Notes: generated by a model not told the origin, from the sequence alone. A DNA stretch of 8,959 bases from Micavibrio sp. UBA2020 (GCA_002334985.1 DDBY01000011.1:1-8959); one strand, 5' to 3'. Numbered from the stretch's first letter, positions 1 to 7,117 are shown. Made by a program: numbers and translations.

Positions 1-28
1 ACATTTATGCAAAATTTTCATCAAATTT

Positions 29-57
29 TATCTAAATTTAATCATTGATTAATTCAA
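29..57 (-). promoter_or_regulatory. Possible sigma70-type promoter reading out of the left edge
   Basis: Read on the minus strand, TTGAAT (57-52) is followed after exactly 17 nt by TAGATA (34-29). This matches 4 of 6 and 3 of 6 consensus positions. It would drive a gene beyond the window's left edge. AT-rich sequence gives such matches easily, so this is only a candidate. Confidence 0.2.
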
Positions 58-60
58 TGA
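42..60. repeat. Short AT-rich inverted repeat
   Basis: Arms TCATTGA (42-48) and TCAATGA (54-60) are exact reverse complements around TTAAT. The repeat is low in GC, so the RNA hairpin would be weak. It could be a protein-binding operator for the gene to the left, or chance in AT-rich sequence. Confidence 0.4.
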
Positions 61-83
61 AAACAAAGAAAAATTTGACTTTC

Positions 84-959
84 TTACCAGATTAGCCCGC
101 GGCTAAGATATGTAGGGCGATAGGGGAAGCCGGTGAAAAATTCGCCCAACCGATTCTCTGAGCCGCCCCCCGCTGCCCCTTCAAAGCTTTCGCGGTGGAT
201 GCCTGCAGTCACCAAAACCGAGTCGATTCCGGCCCCTGTCGCGCCCGCAATATCGGTGGGCATGGCATCGCCCACACCCAGCACCCGCATGCCGGGCATA
301 GCGGCCAGGCAATGGCTGTAAACCTGACGGTACGGCTTGCCGAACCACGTCACCTCGCCGTCCATCTGTATATATATGTCAGCGAGGGTTCCGGCGCAGA
401 TAACCAGCTTCTCCCCCACATGGACAATACGGTCGGGATTGGCGCAAATCATCGGCAGGCGTTTTTCGGCGCAGGCGGCAAGGCGGTCTTGGTACATATC
501 CGCCGTATGGGTAAAATCCTCGATACCGCTGCACAGCACGAAATCCGCCGCATCGGGCGTATCCACAAGCGTGATGTCCATATCCTCGAACAGGCTATGG
601 TCGCGCGCGCCGCCGATGTGGAAACAGCGCTTGCCCCATTGCTGCAAATAACGTTCCTGCAAGGCCTGCCACGTCGCCTCGCCGGAGGTCATGATACCGT
701 CGTACAAATCCGGCGTGACGCCCATGGACGACAGTTTTTCCGCCACCGTATAGGCGCGGCGCGGCGCATTCGACAAAAACCACACACGGCGCTTGGCCCG
801 TTTCATTTCCCTGAGCGTCGGGACGGTATGGGGAAAAGCCTGCTCCCCGTCATGTACAACGCCCCAAAGGTCGAGGATATAGCCTTCATAAAACCCGGCA
901 ATCTCGCCAATGCCATCGATAAAACGCGGCAGCTCTTTGCTGTTTTGTGCGGATAGCAT
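84..959 (-). CDS. HAD superfamily class IIA hydrolase, TIGR01459-like
   Basis: This 291-residue cytoplasmic protein is a predicted phosphatase of the haloacid dehalogenase superfamily, class IIA (the NagD/phosphoglycolate phosphatase group). Visible motifs in order: motif I DLWGVVHDG with nucleophile Asp30; motif II LSNAP with Ser63 and Asn64; ANPD at 173-176; motif III Lys208 in FGKPY; and motif IV GDAMPTD with Asp231 and Asp236. The second Asp of the usual DxD motif is Trp32. I recall this DxWGV form as typical of the TIGR01459 subfamily, whose substrate is unknown. The ATG at 957-959 is supported by GGAGGAG six nt upstream. It is the last gene of the run, three nt after the EAL gene stop. 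In several alphaproteobacteria I recall this family next to ribF, so the gene beyond the left edge could be ribF; that is inference. Confidence 0.88.
   Translation of the reverse strand: MLSAQNSKELPRFIDGIGEIAGFYEGYILDLWGVVHDGEQAFPHTVPTLREMKRAKRRVWFLSNAPRRAYTVAEKLSSMGVTPDLYDGIMTSGEATWQALQERYLQQWGKRCFHIGGARDHSLFEDMDITLVDTPDAADFVLCSGIEDFTHTADMYQDRLAACAEKRLPMICANPDRIVHVGEKLVICAGTLADIYIQMDGEVTWFGKPYRQVYSHCLAAMPGMRVLGVGDAMPTDIAGATGAGIDSVLVTAGIHRESFEGAAGGGSENRLGEFFTGFPYRPTYLSRGLIW
92..106 (-). terminator. Weak hairpin at the end of the HAD gene
   Basis: TTAGCC (92-97) and GGCTAA (101-106) form a 6-bp stem with a 3-nt loop inside the last codons of the HAD gene. On the minus strand a T-rich stretch begins only about 15 nt further on (61-76), which is too far for a classical intrinsic terminator. 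It may still contribute to operon termination or protect the 3' end of the mRNA. Confidence 0.2.
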
Positions 960-962
960 ATT

Positions 963-2303
963 TTACTCCTCCATCATCGCGGCTTCCGCACGCGCGGGTT
1001 TGCCGAACAAATACCCCTGACCGTAGTCGATGTCGATGTCCAGAAGCTCGATAAGCTGCTTTTCGGATTCAATCTTTTCGACAATCAAATCGATGCCGCG
1101 GCTGTCCAGCTCCGCTTTCAAACGCTTCAGGCGCTTCACGCCGCCGATTTCATGCATACCTTCGATAACCAGCGCGGCATCGACTTTGAGAAAACGGATA
1201 TGCCGCGCCTCCAGATGTGCGAAGTCGAACGATAGCTCCCGCACCTGGTCCATCGAGAAACGGCAGCCAAGGCGCGACAAGCCATCCAGCACGGGCAAAG
1301 ACTCCGCGCGCATGGTTGCAAGGTCGCCCTGCCCCAGCTCGAACACCAGCCGCGGCGCCAACGCACGGTACTGCGCGATAAATTCCACAAGGTCGCCCAT
1401 GAATTTCGGGTCGTTCAGTGTAAGACTGGTGATGTTGCAAAACCACGCCCGCCCCGCCCCGCTGCTGCCTGCATCGCGTATAGCCTGCAGCGCACGCAGC
1501 AAAAGCAAGTTGTCGATAACCGGCACCATGTCATGCTGCATGGCGACGGCCAGATACCGCTCCGCCGGCAGATATATCTCGTTCTCGATACGAATGCGGG
1601 AGAACATTTCGAAAAAGCGCGATTTGCGCTGTGGCAGGTTGACGATGGGCTGAAGGAAAATATCGATACTGTCCTGCTGCACGGCATGGTGCACAAAGGC
1701 CATGACCTGCTCGTCCGTCAAAACCCGCGCCGCATTGTCGGCCGTCAGCCCCGCAACAACGGGCAAAGCCGCCACGGGCGCATCACCAGCCGTGCCGCGT
1801 ACAGGCGCATCCATGCGTGACAGCTGCTCGGCGATTGCTTTAATCATGCGCTGCTCGATGCCGCCGCCCGATGCGGGGGCCACACCCAGCATTTCCTGCT
1901 GGCGGCTGAAACGCCGCGCGGTTTCGCCCGCATCGGCCAGCGTGCGGCGCATATCGGCGACATCGTTGCGGTTGCGCGCGACTTCGCGCACGATGCGGTC
2001 GTAATCCGCATTCATACGGCGGATTTGTTCAACCAAATCACGTTCCCACCGCCGCCGCGCCGCCATTTCAACGGCAAAAAATCCGGCCAGCGCCAGCATC
2101 GCCGTCACCAAAAACGCCACGCGCGGCGATGCCACGCTGCCCAGTACAATCAAAAAGGTCGCAAGCCCCAAGGCGGCCAGAATATTTTTAAACGTCAAAA
2201 AACCGCGCCAATCGACACGGCGGCGCGCATCGCCGCGCAGCGGCGCCATGGGGTCATCGCCGAAAGGGTCGTTGTCGTAAGAATTTTCCGCGGGCGCGTT
2301 CAT
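963..2303 (-). CDS. TipF-like membrane protein with degenerate EAL domain
   Basis: The protein has 446 residues. Two hydrophobic segments (about 37-59 and 61-80) are followed by a charged, probably coiled-coil stretch (about 83-136), a linker, and an EAL domain (about 195-440). EAL domains hydrolyse or bind cyclic di-GMP. The EAL motif reads E232-Met-Phe. Asn290, Glu322, Asp352, Lys373, Glu409, Glu412 and Gln429 occupy conserved positions. The DDFG motif reads D352-Q353-V, so the second metal-binding Asp is lost, and the ELTE-type motif reads E-L-G-Q. This suggests weak or no phosphodiesterase activity with retained ligand binding. Length and order (two membrane helices, coiled coil, degenerate EAL) match Caulobacter TipF, a c-di-GMP receptor needed for flagellum assembly. 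Calling it TipF-like is inference from architecture; a general EAL phosphodiesterase is the alternative. The start overlaps pyrD by ATGA and has a strong RBS. Confidence 0.85.
   Translation of the reverse strand: MNAPAENSYDNDPFGDDPMAPLRGDARRRVDWRGFLTFKNILAALGLATFLIVLGSVASPRVAFLVTAMLALAGFFAVEMAARRRWERDLVEQIRRMNADYDRIVREVARNRNDVADMRRTLADAGETARRFSRQQEMLGVAPASGGGIEQRMIKAIAEQLSRMDAPVRGTAGDAPVAALPVVAGLTADNAARVLTDEQVMAFVHHAVQQDSIDIFLQPIVNLPQRKSRFFEMFSRIRIENEIYLPAERYLAVAMQHDMVPVIDNLLLLRALQAIRDAGSSGAGRAWFCNITSLTLNDPKFMGDLVEFIAQYRALAPRLVFELGQGDLATMRAESLPVLDGLSRLGCRFSMDQVRELSFDFAHLEARHIRFLKVDAALVIEGMHEIGGVKRLKRLKAELDSRGIDLIVEKIESEKQLIELLDIDIDYGQGYLFGKPARAEAAMMEE
966..972 (-). promoter_or_regulatory. Strong RBS of the HAD gene inside the EAL gene's last codons
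   Basis: GGAGGAG on the minus strand lies six nt before the HAD ATG (959-957). The same bases encode the final residues Met-Glu-Glu of the EAL protein, so the two genes are tightly coupled. Confidence 0.8.
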
Positions 2304-3418
2304 GCCGCCTCCTCCGCTTCGGCGTTCATATCGACATCTGCGCCAACGGCTTCAGATATATGCCGCAGCCCCGCATCGCGCAGGCGCGCAGATAACCCCT
2401 TCAGCACTTGCGGCACAAGCGCGGGACCTTCATAGACAAGCCCCGTATAAACCTGCACCAGCGATGCGCCCGCGCGGATACGCCGCCACGCATCATCGGC
2501 ATTTTCAATACCGCCGACACCGACCAGCGGCAACTGCCCGCGCGTCAGGCGGTAAAAATCGGCCAGCACGCTGCAGGCTTTGTCTTTCAGCAAACGGCCG
2601 CTGAGCCCGCCCGCTTCGTCCTTGAGGTGGGGTGCCAGAGCCTCCGGCCGCGCCAGTGTCGTATTCGAAACCACAAGCCCGCTGATACGGTGACGCAGCG
2701 CCAGCTGCGCGACGCCCGCGCGCTGGTCCGGCGTCAAATCGGGGGCGACCTTCAGCAGTAGCGCAGGCCGCGCAACAGGCGGAATATCCAGCGCGCCCAT
2801 AACCGCCATCAACCCCGCCAGCAGCGCATCCAGCATATTCTCGCTTTGCAAATCGCGCAGCCCCGGGGTATTGGGCGATGAAACATTCACAGTTATATAA
2901 TCCGCCATGGGCGCCAGCACGCTCAGGCAACGGCTGTAATCTTCAAAGGCGGAAACCGTTTCCTTGTTAATGCCGATATTGACGCCCAGAAGCCCGCGCA
3001 AAGGGTCTGTGCCCGTTTGTGCCTCCGCCACGCGAAAATCGCTGACGCGCGCGGCGAAATATTCAAGCCCCTTGCCCGGAAAGCCGAGGCGGTTGATGAC
3101 AGAGCGGTTCTGCGCATCACGGAATAGGCGCGGCGCGGGGTTGCCGTCCTGCGGCAGCGGGGTCACCGTCCCCGCCTCCACAAAACCAAAACCCATATCC
3201 AGCATGGGGGCGAGGACTTCGGCGTCCTTGTCAAACCCTGCGGCAAGGCCGAGCGGGTTTGGAAAGCGATGCCCGAAAACATCGCAGCGCAGCGCAGGGT
3301 CGTCATGGCAAAAGCGCGGCGCAAGGCCGGCTTTAAGAAGACGCAGCGTCAGACGGTGCGCCTGTTCAGGCTCCATTGCCATCAGCAGCGGTTTCGCCAG
3401 CGGATAAAGGTTTATCAT
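2300..3418 (-). CDS. pyrD: Dihydroorotate dehydrogenase (quinone), class 2
   Basis: This protein oxidises dihydroorotate to orotate in pyrimidine synthesis, using FMN and passing electrons to membrane quinone. It has 372 residues. The N-terminal helical part (1-35, with [11 protein letters not shown]) is the class 2 extension that contacts the membrane and quinone. The barrel then shows GFDKD (61-65), [17 protein letters not shown] (81-97), NRLGFPGKG (109-117), GVNIG (145-149), [11 protein letters not shown] (178-188) with catalytic base Ser181, LKVAPD (222-227), SNTT (251-254), GVGG (300-303) and YTGLVYEGP (324-332). It is about 36 residues longer than E. coli PyrD as I recall it, mostly from an acidic tail (after about 350) whose codons double as the next gene's RBS. 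The start overlaps the thrC stop by ATGA; only a weak GGGGG lies upstream, so translation is probably coupled to thrC. Confidence 0.97.
   Translation of the reverse strand: MINLYPLAKPLLMAMEPEQAHRLTLRLLKAGLAPRFCHDDPALRCDVFGHRFPNPLGLAAGFDKDAEVLAPMLDMGFGFVEAGTVTPLPQDGNPAPRLFRDAQNRSVINRLGFPGKGLEYFAARVSDFRVAEAQTGTDPLRGLLGVNIGINKETVSAFEDYSRCLSVLAPMADYITVNVSSPNTPGLRDLQSENMLDALLAGLMAVMGALDIPPVARPALLLKVAPDLTPDQRAGVAQLALRHRISGLVVSNTTLARPEALAPHLKDEAGGLSGRLLKDKACSVLADFYRLTRGQLPLVGVGGIENADDAWRRIRAGASLVQVYTGLVYEGPALVPQVLKGLSARLRDAGLRHISEAVGADVDMNAEAEEAA
2308..2315 (-). promoter_or_regulatory. RBS of the EAL gene inside the pyrD 3' end
   Basis: GGAGGAGG on the minus strand lies four nt before the EAL gene ATG (2303-2301). 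It encodes part of the acidic Glu-Glu-Ala tail of PyrD. Together with the ATGA overlap, this points to translational coupling. Confidence 0.75.
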
Positions 3419-4824
3419 GCCGCGCCCCCGAAGGCTGCGCGGATATAATCCTGCACTTTGGCCAAATCGGCGGGCAGCACGTCGTAGCGCTCTTCTCGTG
3501 CCATCAAATCCGCCATGTGCGGCGGCAATTCGGGCGCGACATCCGTCGCCGCCTTGACGGCATCCGGAAATTTTGCGGGGTGCGCGGTGGCCAGCGTCAC
3601 CATCACAGCATCGGGATGTGCGTGTTTCCAGTCTTCGGCCACGCCAAGGCCGACGGCAGTATGCGGGTCAACGACGTAATCATAACGGCGGTAGAAATCG
3701 CGGATAATCGCGGTGGTTTGCACATCATCCTTGCGCCCGCTTGCAAAAACAGACGACAGGCGCGCCATGATATCGGCACTTAAATCAAACGGCCCTGCAT
3801 CGCGGAAATGTTTCATGGTCGCCGCCACCGCCGCACCGTCGCGACCGTAAAGGTCGAACAGCAGGCGTTCGAAATTGCTGGAAATCTGGATATCCATGCT
3901 CGGGCTTATCGTTGGCACAACGCCGCGGCGTTCCATCCGCCCCGTTGTATAAAAACGGTGCAGAATGTCATTGGCATTGGTGGCGACAATCAGTTTTTCG
4001 ACAGGCAAACCCATCGATTTCGCCACATAGCCCGCATAGACGTTGCCGAAATTGCCGGTGGGCACGCAGAACGTCGGCGCCTTGCCCGTTTCGGCGCGCA
4101 CGCGCACACCCGCATAGATGTAATAAACCACCTGCGCCAAAATACGCGCCCAGTTGATGGAATTGATAGCCGAAAGCTGCATACTGTCGCGGAAGGCCAA
4201 ATCGCCGAACATCGCCTTCACCAAATCCTGACAGTCGTCGAAACTGCCTTCGATGGCGATATTGCGCACATTGGGGGCATCGACTGTGCTCATCTGCCGC
4301 CGCTGCACGTCGGATACGCGCCCCTTCGGATGCAGGATAACGATATTGGCGTAGGGGCTGTTTTTAAATGCTTCGATAGCGGCGGAGCCCGTATCGCCCG
4401 ACGTCGCGCCGACAATCGTCACTTTCTGCCCGCGCGCTTTCAAAATAAAATCGAATACCTGACCGAGGAATTGCAGCGCGACATCCTTGAAAGCCAGCGT
4501 CGGGCCGTGGAAAAGCTCCTGCACATAAAAACCGTCCTCCAGTTTACGCAGGGGCGTTTTTTCCGGATGCGCGAAGTTTTTGTAGGATTTTTGCAAAAGC
4601 AGTATCAAATCCTGCGCCGAAATATCTTCACCAACGAAAGGGGAAATGACGCGCCACGCAATCTCCAGATAATTCTGGCCTGCCATGTTGCGCAGCTCTT
4701 CATCCGATATTTGCGGACAGACGTCCGGCACATAAAGCCCGCCGTCGCGCGCAAGCCCCGTCAGCGCGGCATCGGCGAAATTCAGGCGCGGCGCGGCGCG
4801 GCGTGTGCTGATGTAGCCGGGCAT
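3415..4824 (-). CDS. thrC: Threonine synthase
   Basis: The enzyme converts O-phosphohomoserine to threonine and phosphate with pyridoxal phosphate (PLP), the last step of threonine synthesis. It has 469 residues, typical of the longer bacterial/fungal-like threonine synthases. Visible features: an N-terminal domain with RDGGLYVP (26-33), PLP lysine K113 in LAFKDVALQF, the phosphate-binding loop GATSGDTGSAA (139-149), NSINWARI (221-228), PTGNFGNVYAGY (255-266), SPSMDIQISSNFERL (307-321) and DPHTAVG (387-393). The ATG is preceded by GAGGGGAG six nt upstream. The first 43 nt overlap the end of the M32 carboxypeptidase frame, which is unusual within this run. Its own stop overlaps pyrD. No attenuator or leader peptide is visible, because upstream sequence is coding. 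Confidence 0.97.
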   Translation of the reverse strand: MPGYISTRRAAPRLNFADAALTGLARDGGLYVPDVCPQISDEELRNMAGQNYLEIAWRVISPFVGEDISAQDLILLLQKSYKNFAHPEKTPLRKLEDGFYVQELFHGPTLAFKDVALQFLGQVFDFILKARGQKVTIVGATSGDTGSAAIEAFKNSPYANIVILHPKGRVSDVQRRQMSTVDAPNVRNIAIEGSFDDCQDLVKAMFGDLAFRDSMQLSAINSINWARILAQVVYYIYAGVRVRAETGKAPTFCVPTGNFGNVYAGYVAKSMGLPVEKLIVATNANDILHRFYTTGRMERRGVVPTISPSMDIQISSNFERLLFDLYGRDGAAVAATMKHFRDAGPFDLSADIMARLSSVFASGRKDDVQTTAIIRDFYRRYDYVVDPHTAVGLGVAEDWKHAHPDAVMVTLATAHPAKFPDAVKAATDVAPELPPHMADLMAREERYDVLPADLAKVQDYIRAAFGGAA

Positions 4825-6326
4825 GGTTCACTCCCCTCGTAAGTCTTGCCGAGGTAACGCTCGGTCACATGTTTTTTGAAGTAATAGGTCGAAAACGGCT
4901 TGCCCGTCGTATCGCGCACCAAATCGGGCGGCGTCATCAGGCAGGCTTTGGCCTGCACATTGTCTTTCAGCCAGCCGGTGAAAACACCCACATTGCCCCG
5001 CGCCACCTGCGCAAAAACATCCGGAATGTCTTTTTTCATTTTATCGGCCATCTGCGCGGCGATGAAAGCGCCCAGCGCATAGGCCGGGAAATACCCAAAC
5101 GCGCCGAAATACCAATGAATATCCTGCAGGCAGCCAAGGCGGTTGCTGGGCGGCGTCGTGCCGATGAGGGTGCGGAAGCTTTCCATCCACGCCGCAGGCA
5201 AATCTTTCACATCCAGCTTGCCCTCCACCATCGCCTTTTCAAGGCGGTAGCGCAGAATGACATGGGCGGGATAGGTCACCTCGTCCGCCTCGACGCGGAT
5301 GAAGCTGCGCGATACGCGCGTCACATGGCGGTGCAGGTTTTCCGGTGACAGCGCGGCATCGTTCCGGCCAAAAGCCTTTTGCACATGCGGCGCCATGAAT
5401 TGCCAGTATTCAAGACTGCGCCCCAGCTGCATATCGATGCTGAGCGATTGGGATTCATGAATGGCCATGCCCATATTCTGGCTGGCGCCCACGGGCTGGT
5501 GTTGCCATTCGGCGGGGGTGAAGCGGTCGTAAAAACCATGCCCCGCTTCGTGCGCCACGCCCTGCATGGCGTCGGTGAAGTCTTCTTCTTTATAGCGCGT
5601 GGTGATGCGCACGTCGTTGCCGATACCGCTGCTGAACGGGTGCAGCGATACATCCAGCCGCCCCCAATCGGGCGTAAAGCCGATGAGATTGCAAACCTGC
5701 TGGCAAAGTTTTTGCTGTGTATTCACATCGAAAGGCGCGCCGAGGGGCAGCGGTTCCTGCTGCGTCGCCAGCACTTCGTCGATAAAGGACGGCAAAAAAG
5801 CGGCCACGTCGTCAAAGGCGGCATCGACGTCGGCAACGCTCATACCCGGCGCGTAGCTGTCCATCAGCGCGCCGTATTTGCAGGTGCCCAGCTTTTCCGC
5901 CTTCGCCGCCGCATGTTCGCGCACGATGGAAAGCAAGCTCGCCAGTTCTTTTTCGACAATCGAAAAGTCGTCTTCGGCGCGCGCCTTGCGCCAGATAACT
6001 TCGGTGCGGGTTTCCTGGCTCATTTTACGCGCAACCAAATCGGCGGGCACCGCCGTTGCGTGCGTATAAAGCCATTCCATCACCCGCAGGTTCGCCGCCT
6101 GCCACGGGGAGAGGTTTTTGCCGTCCGTTGCCGCCAGCCATTCGCCGACTTTGGGGTCGGTTTGCATTTCGTGGATTTTGAGGTTCAAAACTTCCAGCTG
6201 GCGCGCACGCTGTTCTACCCCCGCCTCCGGCATCAGCACGGATTTGTCCCAATCAAGCAAAGAGTCGATTTGCTTGAGCGCCATAATCTGGCCGAAACGC
6301 TCTTCGAGTTTTTGATAGGACTGCAT
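4782..6326 (-). CDS. M32 family (Taq-type) metallocarboxypeptidase
   Basis: A zinc-dependent cytosolic carboxypeptidase that removes C-terminal residues from peptides, peptidase family M32. It has 514 residues, the usual family length. Motifs: WDKSVLMP (26-33); zinc site HEAGH with His259, Glu260 and His263; HESQS with the probable third ligand Glu291; IRVEADEVTYPAH (343-355); LQDIHWYFG (400-408); and GYFPAYALGAFIAAQ (411-425). The start ATG at 6326-6324 has GGAG eight nt upstream, inside the end of the SURF1 gene, with a 5-nt intergenic gap. The family usually ends close to a 'RYL' segment (490-492 here). The last 18 or so residues, rich in Pro, Ala and Ser, extend into thrC and look like read-through of a lost stop. 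The gene sits between SURF1 and thrC without an obvious pathway link; general peptide recycling is likely. Confidence 0.95.
   Translation of the reverse strand: MQSYQKLEERFGQIMALKQIDSLLDWDKSVLMPEAGVEQRARQLEVLNLKIHEMQTDPKVGEWLAATDGKNLSPWQAANLRVMEWLYTHATAVPADLVARKMSQETRTEVIWRKARAEDDFSIVEKELASLLSIVREHAAAKAEKLGTCKYGALMDSYAPGMSVADVDAAFDDVAAFLPSFIDEVLATQQEPLPLGAPFDVNTQQKLCQQVCNLIGFTPDWGRLDVSLHPFSSGIGNDVRITTRYKEEDFTDAMQGVAHEAGHGFYDRFTPAEWQHQPVGASQNMGMAIHESQSLSIDMQLGRSLEYWQFMAPHVQKAFGRNDAALSPENLHRHVTRVSRSFIRVEADEVTYPAHVILRYRLEKAMVEGKLDVKDLPAAWMESFRTLIGTTPPSNRLGCLQDIHWYFGAFGYFPAYALGAFIAAQMADKMKKDIPDVFAQVARGNVGVFTGWLKDNVQAKACLMTPPDLVRDTTGKPFSTYYFKKHVTERYLGKTYEGSEPCPATSAHAAPRRA
4831..4838 (-). promoter_or_regulatory. 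RBS of thrC inside the M32 gene
   Basis: GAGGGGAG on the minus strand, six nt before the thrC ATG (4824-4822), supports this start. It encodes Glu-Gly-Ser of the carboxypeptidase tail. The G tract (4833-4836) is also the place where a one-base change would shift the M32 frame to a TGA at 4830-4828. Confidence 0.75.
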
Positions 6327-6331
6327 GCAGC

Positions 6332-7030
6332 TTACTCCGTTTTTGCGGGGTTTGCGGGTTTTTCGCGCTGGCTGAGCACGAAGACAAGCATCAGAATACC
6401 CGCCATGCCGAACCAGAACAACGCATATTGCAGGTGGTTATTGCGTATTTGCGCCGCAGCGGCAAAGCCCGCGGGATACCCCCCGTCATGCGGCGGCAGG
6501 GTGACAATGACGGGCAACGCCGTTTGATATCCGGCGGCCGTGGCCATCGCCTGAACGTCTGGCCAATACCAGTCGTTTTTGGCGGGGTTGTTGTCGGGCG
6601 TGAATGTCGATTTATGGGGAATCTGCACAACCCCCTCCAACGCCTGCGCCGTATCCGGCACCGTAACCTTGTCACGCGCATCATCGGGGACAAAGCCGCG
6701 GTTGATGAAAACCGGCAGTTCTCCCGCCTCGCGCCGCAGCAGCACAAACATGTGCGCGCCGACCTTGCCGTTATCGGTGCGCGGTTTCAGCCAAAAAACA
6801 TGCGCGGCGTCGAATGTACCCGCGGCGCGGGCGTGACGATATTCCCAATCTTCGGGCGTTTTTATGGCGGCAGGCAGCAAAACGGCATCTGCCGCCTTGC
6901 GCGCCTCGATACGGGCGAGCAAATCTTCTTTCCACGCCAAACGCTGCACCTGCCAGATGCCCAGCGACAGCAATATCGCCTGCATCAGGATAAAGCTTGT
7001 AAAGATTTTTGACTTTTTATGGAATTTCAT
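6332..7030 (-). CDS. SURF1 family cytochrome c oxidase assembly protein
   Basis: SURF1 proteins help insert heme a into the catalytic subunit of aa3-type cytochrome oxidase in the inner membrane. From the ATG at 7030 the protein has 232 residues. It shows a first membrane helix (about 9-25) ending in LGIWQVQRLAWK, YRHARAAGTF (64-73), INRGFVP (109-115), YWPDV (155-159), and a second helix (about 200-219) preceded by NNHLQYALFWFG. This two-helix layout with a large periplasmic middle is the family hallmark. A longer frame from TTG at 7081 would add 17 residues, but its GGGGG tract is only 3 nt from that codon, while the ATG has GGAAG at six nt. It is the first gene of the minus-strand run. It is not beside visible coxC/ctaE genes, because a divergent gene lies upstream. 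Confidence 0.93.
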   Translation of the reverse strand: MKFHKKSKIFTSFILMQAILLSLGIWQVQRLAWKEDLLARIEARKAADAVLLPAAIKTPEDWEYRHARAAGTFDAAHVFWLKPRTDNGKVGAHMFVLLRREAGELPVFINRGFVPDDARDKVTVPDTAQALEGVVQIPHKSTFTPDNNPAKNDWYWPDVQAMATAAGYQTALPVIVTLPPHDGGYPAGFAAAAQIRNNHLQYALFWFGMAGILMLVFVLSQREKPANPAKTE

Positions 7031-7036
7031 CGCCCG

Positions 7037-7041
7037 CTTCC
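7037..7041 (-). promoter_or_regulatory. RBS deciding the SURF1 start
   Basis: GGAAG on the minus strand, six nt before ATG 7030-7028, favours this start over an in-frame TTG at 7081. Confidence 0.6.
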
Positions 7042-7047
7042 GCTGTA

Positions 7048-7076
7048 TGGACAGCTTAGTCAAAAGAGGGTAGCTT
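7048..7076 (+). promoter_or_regulatory. Candidate promoter for the plus-strand HEMTH gene
   Basis: TGGACA (7048-7053, 5 of 6 consensus) is followed after 17 nt by TAGCTT (7071-7076, 3 of 6). A start near 7083 would place about 35 nt before the TTG start at 7118. It overlaps the opposing candidate promoter almost exactly, so the two could exclude each other. Confidence 0.35.
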
Positions 7077-7081
7077 TTCAA
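7053..7081 (-). promoter_or_regulatory. Candidate promoter for the SURF1-led operon
   Basis: On the minus strand TTGAAA (7081-7076, 5 of 6 consensus) is followed after 17 nt by TAAGCT (7058-7053, 3 of 6). A start near 7046 would leave a short leader that includes the SURF1 RBS. It is the only non-coding space ahead of six packed genes, so a promoter is expected about here. The exact boxes are uncertain. Confidence 0.35.
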
Positions 7082-7107
7082 TCACCCCCTTTTTACGAAA
7101 CATCCGC

Positions 7108-7112
7108 GGAGG
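7108..7112 (+). promoter_or_regulatory. RBS supporting a TTG start at 7118
   Basis: GGAGG is placed five nt before an in-frame TTG at 7118-7120. The earlier in-frame ATG at 7019 has no purine-rich RBS before it and lies inside the SURF1 gene on the other strand. Confidence 0.6.
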
Positions 7113-7117
7113 CGCCT

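Larger units (their letters stand above)
1..83. other. AT-rich non-coding edge region
   Basis: This short stretch follows the last gene of the minus-strand run and is strikingly AT-rich compared with the coding DNA beside it. It holds an inverted repeat at 42-60 with perfect 7-nt arms (TCATTGA and TCAATGA) around a 5-nt TTAAT spacer. On the minus strand the first bases after the HAD stop are rich in T (about 61-76). No GC-rich terminator hairpin sits directly before that tract. I see no open frame of useful length here. It is probably a spacer between transcription units that carries a weak terminator, a promoter for the gene beyond the left edge, or both. Confidence 0.6.

Noticed and set aside
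195..956. Plus-strand open frame of 253 residues opposite the HAD gene
   Set aside because: Antisense to a motif-supported gene, with unusual composition and no family resemblance.
3808..4842. Plus-strand open frame of 344 residues opposite thrC
   Set aside because: It mirrors a confidently identified gene, is rich in His, Arg and Gln as expected of an antisense frame in GC-rich DNA, and shows no recognisable domain.
5379..6527. Plus-strand open frame of 382 residues opposite the M32 gene
   Set aside because: It runs across two real genes (M32 and SURF1) on the other strand, with no RBS or domain; a codon-bias shadow.
7031..7081. SURF1 start at TTG 7081
   Set aside because: The GGGGG tract is only 3 nt from the codon, and the ATG at 7030 has a well-placed GGAAG; the extra 17 residues match nothing in the family as I know it.
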